From assembly GCA_030686995.1 (NCBI GenBank), contig CM060706.1:142499505-142563504 (forward strand): a stretch of 64,000 bases of DNA, in the 5' to 3' direction. Origin of the DNA: Artemisia argyi (lineage: Eukaryota; Streptophyta; Magnoliopsida; Asterales; Asteraceae). Positions within the stretch are counted from its first letter, which is position 1. Each line of letters starts with the position of its first letter. Made by a program: the position numbers and the translations under genes. Shown here in pieces: positions 13,801 through 27,131 of this stretch. The notes under the pieces were generated by a model. That model was given only the letters and a program-made list of their open reading frames with translations. It did no database searches and was not told the DNA's origin.

Positions 13801-15382
13801 GTTCACCATGAAACTTGATTGTCTGACTTTTTTGGTATTTTTGATTTTTTTATGCTAAACTGACTTTTAAGGTTTCTAAAAGCTTTTATAAGCTTTCTAG
13901 GAGCTTATATTAGCATAAGAGTCCATGAGTCATGATAATAACAACAATACAGATAACTAAGAAACTTGAAATGAAATTGAAATTGCATAAACTGAGAATG
14001 GAACTGAGTAACTGAAATTGATACTGAAAATAGCTTTGATTATCACTTAGAATCTTAGAAATACAACATGAAAGCTTGGAAATACACTGGAACTTTTAAT
14101 TGACTAAGTACGAAATTTAGAAATTACAATTAAAACTAGATAGTCTTCTCCTTGCATCTTCTTCCTTTTATAGGCTCATATTAGGGTTGGGGGACACTTC
14201 CTGAGCAAATCCCATCAATGAATTTGGCCGTTGGATGACTGAAAGTGATCTCATCCGTTTAAACTACTTTTGACGCCAAAAGTCCTACACGTTGCTTGGG
14301 GCCAAAGTTCTGCAATTAAAGAATATTGGGAGTTTGTGGAGGTGGCAAGGGGACAATTTGGATAGTAGGAGAGGCTATGGGACAAGTTGGTACCAAAACA
14401 GAGAATGTGGGATGGTTTTTTTAGAAAATTGATGGGGAAGCATTAAGTGTGGAGTGGGATAGGGTTGTGAGGTGGAAGGGATGTGAGGGAGGAGTAGGTA
14501 ATGAGCTAGAGAGGTGGTGAGGTGGTGGAATACCACCATGGTTTCTGGTTTCAGGTTGGGGGTGAGGGGGATGTACAGTGTTTATGGTTTTGGGGAAGGT
14601 CAACGGGTCAACGCCCGTTGTTATTATAAAAGGGTGTGGTTTGGGCTTGGTTTGGGCCAGAAACAAAAAAGGGTGGGCTGGGGTTTGTTTTGTGTTGGAT
14701 TGGATTTGATTTTGGGTTTAATAATAAAACAAAGGGTCCGTTTGTATGTAGTAATAAACAAGGACCAATTTTGTAATTTGGCCGAATTTCAAGGGGTGTG
14801 AATTGGCATTCTTCCAAAGTGTTTCATGGGGTGTTTTATGTCATATGAGAATATTGTGAGGACATGTGTTGAATTTTTCACATATGAAAACCCCAGGGAC
14901 TAAATCTGCCAAACCACCAAAGTTCAGGGACCTGTTTTGTAATTTCACCAAACTTGCAATCAAGGACCATTCCTGCCTTAGAAGATTAGTACAAGGACAA
15001 AATTTGTTTTCCTCAAAGTTTTAATATCCCAAGGACCATTTTTGTCATTTTTCAAAGTTCAGGGACTAAACTTGACATTTTGTGAAACTTTGCACCAAAG
15101 GACTAATTATGTAACTTTTTGATTTAAAAGGGCCTTTGGTGACTTTTTCAAGTTTTTAGAATAACCAGGGACTAGATTTGACAACTTTTGAAAGTTGAGG
15201 GACTGAAACTGCCAATTATGCAAACTTTGTTCGTTTTTTTATCTGTTTTTGATTATTTTGCATCTGAAACATATAAAACACATTCCTGGGATATTTTCAG
15301 TATTATAATGCATATTTGAGTGTTTTTAGATGTTTTGGCAGTTCAGATTGGTATAAAATGATGAGTATTTAGACACTCATCA
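10847..15382 (-). repeat. TE3 3' LTR (left)
   Basis: Reads, on the minus strand, from TGATGAGTGTC (at 15382) to GGAGTCA (at 10847). The TATA box is TATAAAAGG on the minus strand (14164-14172). U3 is therefore about 1.2 kb and R-U5 about 3.3 kb. The U3 holds degenerate AGTCCCTG/CTTTG repeats; the U5 is very AT-rich. Open frames that appear in both LTR copies (for example 14514-14801) only reflect LTR identity. Confidence 0.9.
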
Positions 15383-15395
15383 ATCCCCCACACTA
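15383..15395 (-). other. TE3 polypurine tract
   Basis: On the minus strand AGTGTGGGGGATT directly precedes the 3' LTR start. This is the plus-strand DNA priming site of the element. Confidence 0.8.
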
Positions 15396-15459
15396 AAACA
15401 TTGCTAGTCCCAAGCAATCTTTTGAGAAAAACTTAATGGATTTGAAACTCTTTACCAAA

Positions 15460-15817
15460 AGCCATCACTTCTGGAGTAGCCAGATGTATTGATTCAAGTA
15501 AGAACTATGGTCCACCTGATAACCATGTGATTTTGAGCAAACCACCAGCTGTCAACGGATTTGATTTGTCTTTAGCAAAAGCCGTTTGCTTCTGGACTAG
15601 CCAACTCTTGATGGAATAGTCAACATCTTGGTGAGCTGATTACCAATTATGGTTTTTCCACTACCTTTACCACAAGCCATAATCTTGCGGGCTAGCCAAC
15701 TCATTCGCTTTTTAGGATATAGCGAGTTGAGGTACCATACAATTTTGGGCAAATTGCAAGCCATAAACGGATTTGAGATATCTTTACCAAGAGCCGTTTG
15801 CTCCTGGATTAGCCAAT
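15460..15817 (-). repeat. Degenerate four-copy repeat in the TE3 3' region
   Basis: Four related units of about 80-130 bp, each (on the minus strand) with TGGCTAGTCC or similar, then AAACGGCT or a variant, then GGTAAAG. The same array is present in TE5 at 39243-39600. Confidence 0.7.
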
Positions 15818-16280
15818 CCTTATGTGGGTTAGACATGGTGGACTGATAACCATTATTTGCATTTCTAAGTGTGAAAAAACTTTAAATTTTGATCAAATGG
15901 GGGTGCTTGATGGAACATGTGTTTTGAATTCGTGAGAACTCTCCCCCACACTTAGAAATGAATATTGCCCTCAATATTCAAAGTACCTGGTGTTTCACCA
16001 ATACTTAGAACGTAAGAAGGAAATACTATTAACCTTTATTTTAGTCTATTTACATACAAAAATTTTAATAATTTTTTTTGAGTATATATACAACATGTGG
16101 GGCATCTCCCCCACACTAGGGTGGTAGAAAAGAGAAAGAAATCAGAAATATGGGTGAAAACCCATATTGCTACTATTTTTTATTACCGAGTCGCTAGCTT
16201 GACTCGACCTCGAATTAAATTGTCCATGAGGAAGCTACTGTTTTTGATTACCCAGTCGCTAGCTTGACTCGACCCCGAAT
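15818..16280 (-). other. TE3 3' untranslated region between array and integrase
   Basis: Non-coding. It holds a hairpin with perfect 9-bp arms (15959-15967 / 15972-15980) and two AGTGTGGGGG tracts on the minus strand (near 15943-15953 and 16109-16121). Two copies of a short TCGAGTCAAGCTAG phrase lie near 16190-16280. No gene is seen. Confidence 0.6.
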
Positions 16281-16586
16281 TTATTGGTCCATGGGGAAAG
16301 TTTGGAGATCCGGGAAAACCATTGGTTGTATGTCCCCTCCAAAATAGTGTTTTAACCGATGACCATTTACTTTAAAGTTGGAACCGTCAGGTTGAGATAA
16401 CTCAACAGTTCCATATGGAAATACTCTTGTTACAGTGAATGGCCCAGACCAACGAGTTTTAAGCTTTCTTGAGAATATCTTCAATCGGGAATTGAAGAGA
16501 AGGACTCTGTCACCGATGTTGAAAACACGGTTTTTAATTTTAGAGTCATGGATCTTCTTGGTTTTAAGCTTGATCATGAAGTTCAT
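16281..16586 (-). pseudogene. TE3 integrase C-terminal tail
   Basis: The segment encodes the GPY/F-like end of a gypsy integrase: [23 protein letters not shown], then [10 protein letters not shown]. It is the natural C-terminus of the polyprotein. It is out of frame with the upstream integrase, because a net 26-bp deletion relative to TE5 lies near 16565-16570. Confidence 0.82.
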
Positions 16587-16656
16587 TTAATTCGTTTAGT
16601 TGAACCTTGCGGTGATCACCCGCTGTGTGAAGGTCGAAATTTGCATGTTTTAAGGC

Positions 16657-19272
16657 CTAATAGGCCTTATGTTCTAATTCGATCGAAAGATGACATGCTT
16701 TCCCGTACACTAGCTTATATGGAGTACACCCGATGGGTGTTTTGTAAGCGGTGCGGAAAGCCCATAATGCATCATCCAGCTTATCCGACCAAGAGGCACG
16801 GTTTTCACCAACCATCCTCTCCAGAATTCTCTTAATACCCCGATTTGAGACTTCCACCTGCCCACTTGTTTGGGGGTGATATGCTGTCGAAAGCCGGTGA
16901 GTTACACCATATTTCAGCATCACTCTTGCAAATTGTTCATTGCAGAAGTGTGTACCACGATCACTGATAATGGCACGAGGAGTTCCGAATCTGGCAAAGA
17001 GAGACTTCAGAAATTTAACGACTACTCGGGCATCATTGGTGGGTAAAGCTTTTGCTTCAACCCATTTTGACAGATAGTCGACAACCACGAGTATGTATTT
17101 ATTCCCTCGTGAAGACGGGAATGGCCCTATAAAATCAATGCCCCACATATCAAATATTTCACAGACTTGGATGGCGTTTTGCGGCATCTCATTCTTTTTG
17201 GAAATATTTCCGTGACGCTGGCAAGCCTCACAGGTTTTAATAAGTTCATGGGCGTCTTTATAGATCGTGGGCCAAAAGAATCCTGAATCAAACACCTTTT
17301 TGGCGGTGTAGTTTGGGTTATGATGTCCCCCCGTGGGTCCATCATGACAAGCTTTAAGAATTTCCATGGCTTCTTGGCCATGGACACACCGTCGGATGAC
17401 TTGATCCGCACATATTTTGAACAAGTAGGGGTCGTCCCAGAAGTAATGTTTTACATCTTTAAAGAATTTTCTTTTCTGTTGGGACGACATCCCTTTCACA
17501 ACGAAATTTCCTGCATGGTAATTTGCAAAGTCGGCAAACCATGGGGTAGTTGCATCATCCCGGGTAGAGATTAGATTTAGAGTCTCCAGAGGAAAAGTTT
17601 CATTAATTTCTTTTCTCTCGAGAATATCCTGATGAGGATTTTCTAACCGGGACAAGTGATCAGCTGCAAGGTTCTCTGCTCCTTTTTTATCTCTCATGAG
17701 TATATCGAATTCCTGAAGGAACAGGACCCAACGGAGCAGTCTTGGCTTTGCGTCCTGTTTAGTGAACAGGTATTTCAAAGCCGAATGGTCCGTATACACC
17801 ACGCATTTGGTTAAGATTAAGTAAGACCGAAATTTCTCAAAGGCATATACCACAGCTAATAATTCTTTTTCTGTGGTGGTATAGTGCGTTTGAGCTTCAC
17901 TCATGGTCTTACTTGCGTAGTGTATTGGCTGAAAATGTTTTGTTTTGCGTTGCCCCAGAACTGCACCAATAGCGAAATCGCTAGCATCGCACATAAGTTT
18001 GAAGGGTAAGTCCCAATCAGGGGCAACAAGGATCGGTGCCTCGGTAAGCCTTTTCTTTAAAGTAGAAAAAGCTTCAATGCACTCGGGGGAAAAGATGAAA
18101 GGAGCATCCTTTTCAAGAAGATGAGTCATGGGCCGGGCTATTTTGGAGAAATCCTGAATGAATCTCCGATAGAACCCGGCATGGCCAAGGAAACTCCTTA
18201 TTTCTTTAACAGTGGTGGGATGAGGCAGTTTAGCAATAACATCAATTTTGGCCTTATCGACCTCAATCCCACTTTTTGAAATTTTATGGCCGAGGACAAT
18301 GCCCTCCTTAACCATAAAATGGTTCTTCTCCCAGTTTAGACAAAGATTAGTGTTTTCACAATGTTGAAGCATTTTTTCTAAATGGGAGAGGCATGAGTCG
18401 AAAGAATTCCCGATGACTGAGAAGTCATCCATGAATACCTCCATGGTTTTCCCGATCATGTCATGGAAAATAGCCATCATGCACCTCTGGAAAGTGCCCG
18501 GAGCATTGCATAACCTAAAAGGCATGCGGCGATAGGCAAACGTCCCGTAAGGGCATGTGAAGGTAGTCTTCTCTTGATCCTGAGGATCAATGGGAATCTG
18601 GAAGTAACCCGAAAAGCCGTCGAGGAAGCAATAATACTCATTCCCTGCAAGTCTTTCGAGCATTTGATCCATAAAGGGCAGAGGAAAATGGTCTTTGCGG
18701 GTGGCTTCGTTAAGCTTTTTGTAATCGATACATACTCGCCACCCTGTAACCAAACGAGTTGGTATCAACTCGTTATCCTCATTAGTGACAACCGTGATGC
18801 CACCCTTTTTTGGAACACAATGTATTGGGCTAACCCAAGGACTGTCTGATATAGGGTAAATCAATCCCGCATCGATAAGTTTGATAACTTCTTCCTTGAT
18901 AACTTCGTGGATTTTTGGATTTACCCTTCTTTGATGCTGCACGGCAGGTTTAAAGTCCTCTTCCATTAGGATTTTGTGTGTACAAAAATCCGGGTTAATA
19001 CCCTTTATGTCTGAGAGCTTCCAAGCAATTGCTTGCTTGTGGGACTTTAAAACCTTAAGCAGCGCGGTTTTCTCCTCATCCTTTAAGTCTTTTGCAATAA
19101 TGACTGGTAACTTATCGTTATCTTCCAAGAATGCATATTCTAGATGAGGAGGCAGGTCCTTAAGTTCGACCTCGGGGAAATCATCATTTTTCTCAACATA
19201 TTTGACTTCCGCCTTATGAAGTTGTGGAGGTAGAACAGGAATGGGAGAAGGATCTTTGTTCAATAACTTCAC
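16657..19272 (-). pseudogene. TE3 pol: reverse transcriptase, RNase H, integrase
   Basis: This 871-codon frame holds an RT core with FMDD at 18424-18435, RNase H ([14 protein letters not shown]), the integrase HHCC finger (ending CEACQRHG) and the integrase core ([27 protein letters not shown]). Together these copy RNA into DNA and insert it in the nucleus. A conserved Gly of the RT motif MPFGL is Arg here. The frame ends at TAG 16657-16659 where TE5 has Trp, and is separated from the protease frame by TAA 19330-19332. The ATG at 19272 is not a true start; it is just the first Met after the stop. Confidence 0.88.
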
Positions 19273-19329
19273 AAGGAGAAGTATATCCCTCTCCGGGTCA
19301 ATCTCTTGGTTATCAATTCCTTCGGGAAC

Positions 19330-20583
19330 TTAATCACTTTTGAGAAAGGCCTCTAATTCCTCAAGGACGAAATCACTTCCCTCAAACAGAGTGAGGGAAG
19401 GAGAAGAATTAGCGATTATGGGGTGAGAAGAGGGAGTGGGATTTCCACTCGGAGAATTATCAGCGAATCCAAGGATTTCCTGAGCATACTCCTCGGCTGC
19501 AATGTCAATGACATCAATTTGGTTAACCGATTCAACATCATAATTCGAGGAGTATCTCGAGGTTTGATCAAGGTTGAACGTTATCGCTTCAGTGCCAACT
19601 CGTAACGTGATTTCCTCATCGAAAACATCAATTAATGCACGACCCGTCCTTAAGAATCCCCTCCCAAGAATGAGAGGAACTCTTGGATCTGCATCGAAAT
19701 CAACAACGACAAAGTCTGCCAGAAAATGGAACTTTCCCACTCTTACAAATACGTCCTCGGCAATACCAAGGGGACGTGAAATTGAACGGTCTGCAAGCTC
19801 GAGAGTCATGCATGTGGGACTAAGTGCCTGAAGAGAGAGCATTTTCCAAACTGAGTGGGGCATTAAGTTGATGTTTGCACCAAGATCGGCCAAGGCAAAA
19901 CACTCAACTATCCCTGGGAAAATACATGGTATTAGAAATCTCCCGGGGTCTCCTAGCTTCTCGGGAAGCTGTTTCAACAGAACTGCAGAGCAGTTCTCAT
20001 TGAGTGGAGTTCGTGCCATCTCAAACAGTTTTTCTTTATTGCTCAACAGGTTTTTGATTGTCGATGCGAATTTGGGCATTAAAATAAGAGCATCCGTGAA
20101 ACTAATATCGAAATGTAGTTCTTGAAAAATTTGAAAGAATTTTTCCATCTGATGATTAGCTTTTTCACGGAGCTTCTGGTCTTGCAATCGTGAGGGATAT
20201 GGAATCGATGACTTTGGGTTGGCTTTTGGGGTTTCAACAGGACCTTTAGGAGTTTCAAATACAACTCTTTTAGGGGGAGTCAGGACTGGGACAACTGGAG
20301 GAGGGATGTCAGTGGTACCTCCATTATTAGTAGGAAGTATCGTATCCGTAGTATCCTCAGTATCACATTCCTCTACCTGGATAGGAGAAGTGGTAGAAGG
20401 AGCTGTGGGTCCCTTATAAGAAACTCCACTTCTTGTGGTGATCGCCTTTACATCGCCCCTCGGATTAGCGATCGTGTTACTAGGTAAAGTAGTACCTGAG
20501 CCCGAGGGTCGATCATTTAAAGACTTCTTCAATTCAGAGAGTTGACTAACCAGCACTTTGTTCAGTTCATCTTGGGATTTCAT
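19330..20583 (-). pseudogene. TE3 pol: linker and aspartic protease
   Basis: 417 codons with a retropepsin-like domain containing ADLGANINLMP (active-site D-L-G-A) and the flap-side [10 protein letters not shown]. It processes the Gag-Pol precursor in relatives. The frame is the same as that of gag upstream and RT downstream, with only stop codons between, so all are one broken polyprotein. It ends at TAA 19330-19332, where TE5 continues. Confidence 0.86.
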
Positions 20584-20757
20584 AAACTGTTTTAATAACT
20601 CATCAGATGATGGTCCAGTTGGAACAATGGCTTGATTTTGGTTTGGAAAATTTTGAGCCCGATTGTTCTGGAAATTCCCATGTTGCTGGTTGTTGTTACC
20701 CTGGAAGTGGTTTTGTTGTTGAAAATTACCCTGATGGTAATTGTTCTGACCTTGATT

Positions 20758-22008
20758 TCAGTTATAATTCCCTTGGTTCTGATTTTGTTGAACCTGGTTT
20801 TGACCAGGGTTGAAATTCCCTTGGTTGTTAAAACCTTGGTTCATTCGGTTCTGGTTCTGATTCTGGTTAAAGTTCTGGTTTCTGTTTTGACCATTTTGGT
20901 TCGGGGACTGATTAAACCCTGGTGGTCCAATGTAGTTATTAGATCGGTAGCTCAAAAGGTTTCGATCCCCTTGCGGTTGGTAAGAATTACCTCCCGTATT
21001 ATAGGAACCTTGAGCCGCGTACACGTTTTCACGAGCCGAGCCACCGGAGGCTGGGCACTCTGTGTAAGGATGTGGACCACCGCAAGTTTCACAACTTGGG
21101 TTAACAACTTTGACCTGATTATGATTTGTCTGATGGATACGTAAAACTGCTGTAGACAAATCATCGAGCTTTTTAGCTAGGATGGATATCTCATTGCTTG
21201 CCGGAGTGACTGACTTAAATGAGTCGTTCCTCTCAGCAGAGGAGTCCCAAAAATTATGATGGGCAATCATGTTTTCGATTAAGTCATAGCACTCTTCAGG
21301 GGTCCTTTTCATAAAGGTGACCCCAGCAGCAGCATTGATGGTTTCACGATGACGAAGTGTCAAACCATTATAAAAGGTATCAATAATGGTGACAAGAAGC
21401 ATGTTATGATTGGGACACCGATCAATAGCAAGTTTGTAGCGTTCCCATGCCTCAAATAAGGATTCTTCGGGAAGCTGTCTGAAGTTGCTGATATCATTCC
21501 TCAGCTTTGTGACCATAGATGGTGGAAAGCATTTGGCCAGAAATTTAGTGATCATCTCATCAAAAGTGTGGATCGAATTCTTTGGAAGTCGATCGAACCA
21601 GGAAGTCGCATGATGAGTGAGGGAATAGGGAAAAAGGTACAAACGTAGGCCGTCGTCGATGACGCCATTTTGTTTCATGCTCTGGGTGACAGTTAAAAAT
21701 TTGTCGAGATGCTTGTTAGCATCGTTACCCGGCAATCCGTGGAACTGGCACGTACTCTGGATCTGTTGTATCATGTGGTGTTTTAATCCAAAGTCCGTGG
21801 CTCCAATAGTGAGTGGTGCAATGGGTCCACCCCTCCCTTGCATGGTTGGTTGACACAGTTCCTCCATTGTTCGGGTGTCAGGAACTCGTTCCTCCTTGGG
21901 AGGGATTGGGGGCTCGTCGTTCATTTTTTATGGTTGCTTTTCTTCAATAGTACGTAACTTAGTTACGTTTTTTCCTTTATTACGCTTTGTTTGCGAACGA
22001 GTGCGCAT
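20758..22008 (-). pseudogene. TE3 gag
   Basis: Gag begins with ATG at 22006-22008 (MRTRSQ, as in TE5), meets TAA at 21928-21930, and is open again from 21924 to 20758 (388 codons). The capsid core is at about residues 60-220 of that frame (FPPSMVTKLRNDIS). The zinc knuckle CETCGGPHPYTEC is at residues 278-290 and is followed by an Asn/Gln-rich tail. The TGA at 20758-20760 replaces what is probably CGA, a typical CpG decay change; beyond it the frame stays open into the protease segment. Confidence 0.86.
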
Positions 22009-22011
22009 GCA

Positions 22012-22391
22012 CTAAAAACGGTATCAATCAAAACAAGACAGAAGCAAAACGACAGTGAACTTGAATCCAATAATCACAAATGAACAGCTCCTTTAAAAAA
22101 GGTACACTATTCACAAGGATACAATGGTAAGTTTTAAATCTTAAGTTTGGGAACTTATTATGTTCACACCCACAGTTGGTAGGTGTTCTGCCTTAGTTTG
22201 CGGTGGTAAACTTTTATGTAATTATATTCACAGTAAAATGTTTTTTGGCTTTTCGTGTATGGGTGAAAAACTTGGACAATATTTTTGGAACTGATTCGTT
22301 AACCGAAATCGTTCCTTTAAGATTACTCGCAGGCTGGCGGGAGGAAATAAATGGATCCCTCTTCAGTTCGCAATTTAATGTCAGAACTTAC
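22012..22391 (-). other. Candidate leader intron of TE3
   Basis: On the minus strand a strong donor AAG/GTAAGT (intron starts 22391) and an acceptor TTTTTAG (ends 22012) lie just before the gag ATG at 22008. TE5 has the same sites at the same places. Splicing is predicted, not observed. Confidence 0.4.
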
Positions 22392-22486
22392 CTTAAACCA
22401 ACTGTATAGGTTGTAATCTTAAAGATAACGAAGTAATTTAACTTCACAATTTGTTTTGTTGTTTATGATTTTTTTTTTGGTGTTTC

Positions 22487-22508
22487 TAACACTTCAGGAG
22501 AAGTGTTA
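22487..22508 (-). other. Leader hairpin of TE3
   Basis: Perfect 9-bp arms (TAACACTTC / GAAGTGTTA) with the loop TCCT in the element RNA sense. TE5 has the same stem at 32312-32331. Confidence 0.6.
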
Positions 22509-22623
22509 ATGAACTTTTCAGATATGATTTTGATTTTCTCAAAAATTTACAAAGTGGTGATATTTGTACAGGAGGGTTTTTGAAAACCACTAAACCTAAA
22601 ACGTTTTGAAATACGCAACAACC

Positions 22624-22641
22624 TCCCCGGCAGCGGCGCCA
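22624..22641 (-). other. TE3 primer binding site
   Basis: On the minus strand TGGCGCCGCTGCCGGGGA, five bases inside the right LTR. It is one base off a full match to the tRNA-Asp 3' end and identical to the TE5 site. Confidence 0.88.
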
Positions 22642-22646
22642 AATTT

Positions 22647-25600
22647 TGACTCCTCCTAAACCAACCAGTCAACCGGGTGCAGTTGATAGGCCCACCTAGG
22701 AGAAAGTGCAAGTTATATTAACCGTGGAAGTAAAGGGAAATCCCCGGGTCGTTAAGTCCCAACGAGATTGAAATTGTATTATGAACGTTTATGGAATAAG
22801 TGGCACTGAGGACAGTAACCAAAATGATTGGGGAATTATTATACTACTGATTGTTTGGTATTTGGACAATATGAAATGATATAAAAATTAACAGAGATAC
22901 AGATATAATCACAAAAGCATAAATTAGAAAATCAGATAATAGACAGAGAAAAGTGGGTTTTAACAAATTACAAAGTACAGGGGGTACAAGTGAAACTTTT
23001 TAGAACTTAAAATTAAAAGAAAATTTAAAGTGAAAATGAAATTATAAAAATGATTATTTTAATATTTAAATATTACTTAATTAATAAAACTAATTAAAAT
23101 ATAAATTAAACCTAAATTAAATTAACTAAAAATTACAATGATTACAAATTAAACTAAAAAGTTGCAAAAATAATTTCTAAACCTTAAGAAGAACTTGAAG
23201 AAAGTATAAAAAATAAAAATAAATATTTTTGTCTTTTTATGAGTTTTTTATTAATTAAAAACTATTTATCTTAATTAAACTAATTAAACTATTTTAAATT
23301 ACTATTAATACCTAAATGACTTAGAAAATTATGGAAAATTTTATAAAACTAACTAACCATCACAGGAATCTTAAAAAATTATAAAAAGTTACTAAAAATT
23401 GTATTTAGGCTATTTTACTAATTAATTACTTATTAATTAATTTAAATCTGATTTAATTAAATTAAATAAGAAAATTGGAAAATGAACAGTGGAAATTATG
23501 AATCTAATTTTTAAAAGTCTTAACTAATTTATAAAACCTAGGAAAAATATAAAATTCTAATGTTGTTAATTAAAATTAAAGAAAACTATTTAATTACTAA
23601 TATTACCTATTTAATTATTTAAACTATTTTTAAATCTAATAAATAGTAAACTGATAAAGAAAAATCTAAGAAAATTATTATAAATACTTAAAAGTAAAAG
23701 GAATTTAAGAAAATTATAAAAATGATAAAGTGCTTATTAATAAGCTGAAAAGAAAATTGAAAAACATATATTCTATTAAATAAAAGCTATCACTAATTTT
23801 ATGTTTGGTTTTTCTTGGTTTTTCTTTTTGACAGATGTAAATAAGACTAAAATAAGGAACTTTTGTGAAGTGACTTTTGTTTTAGCTTAAAAATAAGTTG
23901 TGTGCACCCCCCAAGTGCTTAACAGTTGGATATAAGAGCTTATTAAGACTTGTGATTTGGTGAAAAGTTGTTCAAATGATCAAATAAGCTCTCACACATG
24001 TATACCAACTAGAAAAAGACTAAAAGAACAAATAAGCAGTTATAAACAAATAAGCACTTATAAAGCTAATAGGCCAAAACAGGCCTGAGATGAGAGGTTT
24101 TGGACCTATGTGGGGTCCACAAAAGTGATCTAGGGTCCAAACTTAAACTTGAAACTTATAAAGGAACTGATAAGCTTCAAAATAAGCCATTAAGCTAATC
24201 CTATGGCTTACTATTGAGGGCTGTGTAAAGCTTGGATTGGGGTCAAACACTGACTACTCAGTATTGACTAAGACAATGGCTAAACTTGATGAAGTGTGCA
24301 GCCCTATCAAATAAGCTCTCAATAGAAAAATAAGCACTGACTTATCAAAATGGGTTGTATGGCTTTCCAAAAAGCCAATAAGCCAAAGGTGGGACCCACT
24401 AATGAAGTATCTATGGTCGATTGAAGTTGGGTCACTTATACTGATGACTCAGTATAAAGTTTTGAAATCAGCAAACTTGAGGACCAAAATAAGCTAGGCT
24501 ACAGTGAAATCCAATTTTCTGATTTATCTTAAAAGTACTACTGATGAGCTTTTCAAAAAGCTAAAAATCAAGTCCTAAGGTTTTGATTTGCACCATGGAG
24601 GGGGGTTTGAAACTTTGACTAAAACCACAAGTACCTTGGTACAGGGCAGTACCTTGCCCTGCAGGTCTAAATAAGCTGACTATAGGCTTTTGTAGACTAG
24701 GCGGTACACTTTAACTTCTGAAAAGGGCAAAGTCTCAATGCTAACACAAAAATCACAAAAATTACTCCAAGATTTGGATTTCTGAGACAATGGAAATTTT
24801 TGACTTTTTGAGTTTTTGAGTTAAGTTGGCTAAAGTGGATTTTGATCTTAATTTTCTTACTGATTATGTTATTTTAGACTACAATGACTTGAAAATAAGC
24901 AACCTTAACCATGTATGAACAGATTTGATAAGTTTGGAAACACAAATCCTCACAGATGACTATTTATGAAAATTTGAAAGTGATTTTGACTTTTCCTAGA
25001 ACAAGCACTGGTTTTTGTTGTTGTTCTGAGCAAGTTATGACCTGAGTGAATTGTGTAAACAAGAAACAACCACAATAATACACCACAACTCCTAAGAATT
25101 CCTTGATCCAAACACACCTTATATGTTGACTGTTTTGAGTTTTAAGAAGCAAATGGCTACTAGGGCTATTGTAACTGATCCACAATGACTTTTTATGATA
25201 TATTAAGTATAAATAAGCACTTAGAAATAGATCACAACCACAATTGCACCAGAATACTAATTATACTAATTTAATTGTCAAACTATGAATTTTAAACTAT
25301 TATGAAAATCAACAAACAACCTACTGATTTTAAGTAATATTATTACTATTGAACACTGAATAAGCTAAAATGAGCAAAGATAAGCAGAAAATAAGCTAAG
25401 CTACAGTAGAGAAATGGAAATGAGATTTTTAACTTACAATGTGCATTCCTGATAAACCATGAACCAAGGACCAATGAATCAACCTATAGGTTCTCCACAG
25501 AACCACTAACCCAGGGCAATCCAAAATTCACCCTGCTCCAACTTGTTCACCATGAAACTTGATTGTTTGACTTTTTTGGTATTTTTGATTTTTTTTATGC

Positions 25601-27126
25601 TAAACTGACTTTTAAGGTTTCTAAAAGCTTTTATAAGCTTTCTAGGAGCTTATATTAGCATAAGAGTCCATGAGTCATGATAATAACAACAATACAGATA
25701 ACTAAGAAACTTGAAATGAAATTGAAATTGCATGAACTGAGAATGGAACTGAGTAACTGAAATTGACACTGAAAATAGCTTTGATTATCACTTAGAATCT
25801 TAGAAATACAACATGAAAGCTTGGAAATACACTGGAACTTTTAATTGACTAAGTACGAAATTTAGAAATTACAATTAAAACTAGATAGTCTTCTCCTTGC
25901 ATCTTCTTCCTTTTATAGGCTCATATTAGGGTTGGGGGACACTTCCTGAGCAAATCCCATCAATGAATTTGGCCGTTGGATGACTGAAAGTGATCTCATC
26001 CGTTTAAACTACTTTTGGAGCCAAAAGTCCTACACGTTGCTTGGGGCCAAAGTTCTGCAATTAAAGAATATTGGGAGTTTGTGGAGGTGGCAAGGGGACA
26101 ATTTGGATAGTAGGAGAGGCTATGGGACAAGTTGGTACCAAAACAGAGAATGTGGGATGGTTTTTTTAGAAAATTGGTGGGGAAGCATTAAGTGTGGAGT
26201 GGGATAGGGTTGTGAGGTGGAAGGGATGTGAGGGAGGAGTAGGTAATGAGCTGGAGAGGTGGTGAGGTGGTGGAATACCACCATGGTTTCTGGTTTCAGG
26301 TTGGGGGAGAGGGGGATGTACAGTGTTTATGGTTTTAGAGAAGGTCAACGGGTCAACGCCCGTTGTTATTATAAAAGGGTGTGGTTTGGGCTTGGTTTGG
26401 GCCAGAAACAAAAAAGGGTTGGCTGGGGTTTGTTTTGTGTTGGATTGGATTTGATTTTGGGTTTAATAATAAAACAGAGGGTCCGTTTGTATGTAGTAAT
26501 AAACAAGGACCAATTTTGTAATTTGGCCGAATTTCAAGGGGTGTGAATTGGCATTCTTCCAAAGTGTTTCATTGGGTGTTTTATGTCATATGAGAATATT
26601 GTGAGGACATGTGTTGAATTTTTGACATATGAAAACCCCAGGGACTAAATCTGCCAAACCACCAAAGTTCGAAGACTTGTTTTGTAATTTCACCAAACTT
26701 GCAATCAAGGACCATTCCTGCCATAGAAGATTAGTACAAGGACAAAATTTGTTTTCCTCAAAGTTTTAATATCCCAGGGACCATTTTTGTCATTTTTCAA
26801 AGTTCAGGGACTAAACTTGACATTTTGTGAAACTTTGCACCAAAGGACTAATTATGTAACTTTTTGATTTAAAAGGGCCTTTGGTGACTTTTTCAAGTTT
26901 TTAGAATAACCAGGGACTAAATTTGACAACTTTTGAAAGTTGAGGGACTGAAACTGACAATTATGCAAACTATGTTCGTTTTTTATCTGTTTTTTATTTT
27001 TTTGCATCTGAAACATATAAAACACATTCCTGGGATATTTTCAGTATTATAATGCATATTTGAGTGTTTTTAGATATTTTGGCAGTTCAGATTGGTATAA
27101 AATGATGAGTATTTAGACACTCATCA
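22647..27126 (-). repeat. TE3 5' LTR (right)
   Basis: Pairs with 10847-15382. TATA box on the minus strand at 25909-25917. It is slightly shorter than its partner because of several small indels. Confidence 0.9.
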
Positions 27127-27131
27127 AGAAA

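Larger units (their letters stand above)
10847..27126 (-). mobile_element. TE3: full-length giant-LTR Ty3/gypsy element (Athila-like), minus strand
   Basis: A 16,280-bp element flanked by a perfect AGAAA duplication (10842-10846 and 27127-27131). LTRs are 4,536 bp (left, 3') and 4,480 bp (right, 5'), with the primer site next to the right LTR and the polypurine tract next to the left one, which fixes the orientation. By eye the first 600 bp of the two LTRs differ at roughly 3 percent of positions, so TE3 is clearly older than TE5. Coding order is gag, protease, RT, RNase H, integrase. Four stops and a frameshift make it defective. No env-like gene lies between integrase and the 3' LTR. Confidence 0.92.

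Noticed and set aside
14514..14801. 95-codon frame found again at 26259-26546
   Set aside because: Both copies lie in the two LTRs of TE3; the repeat is due to LTR identity.
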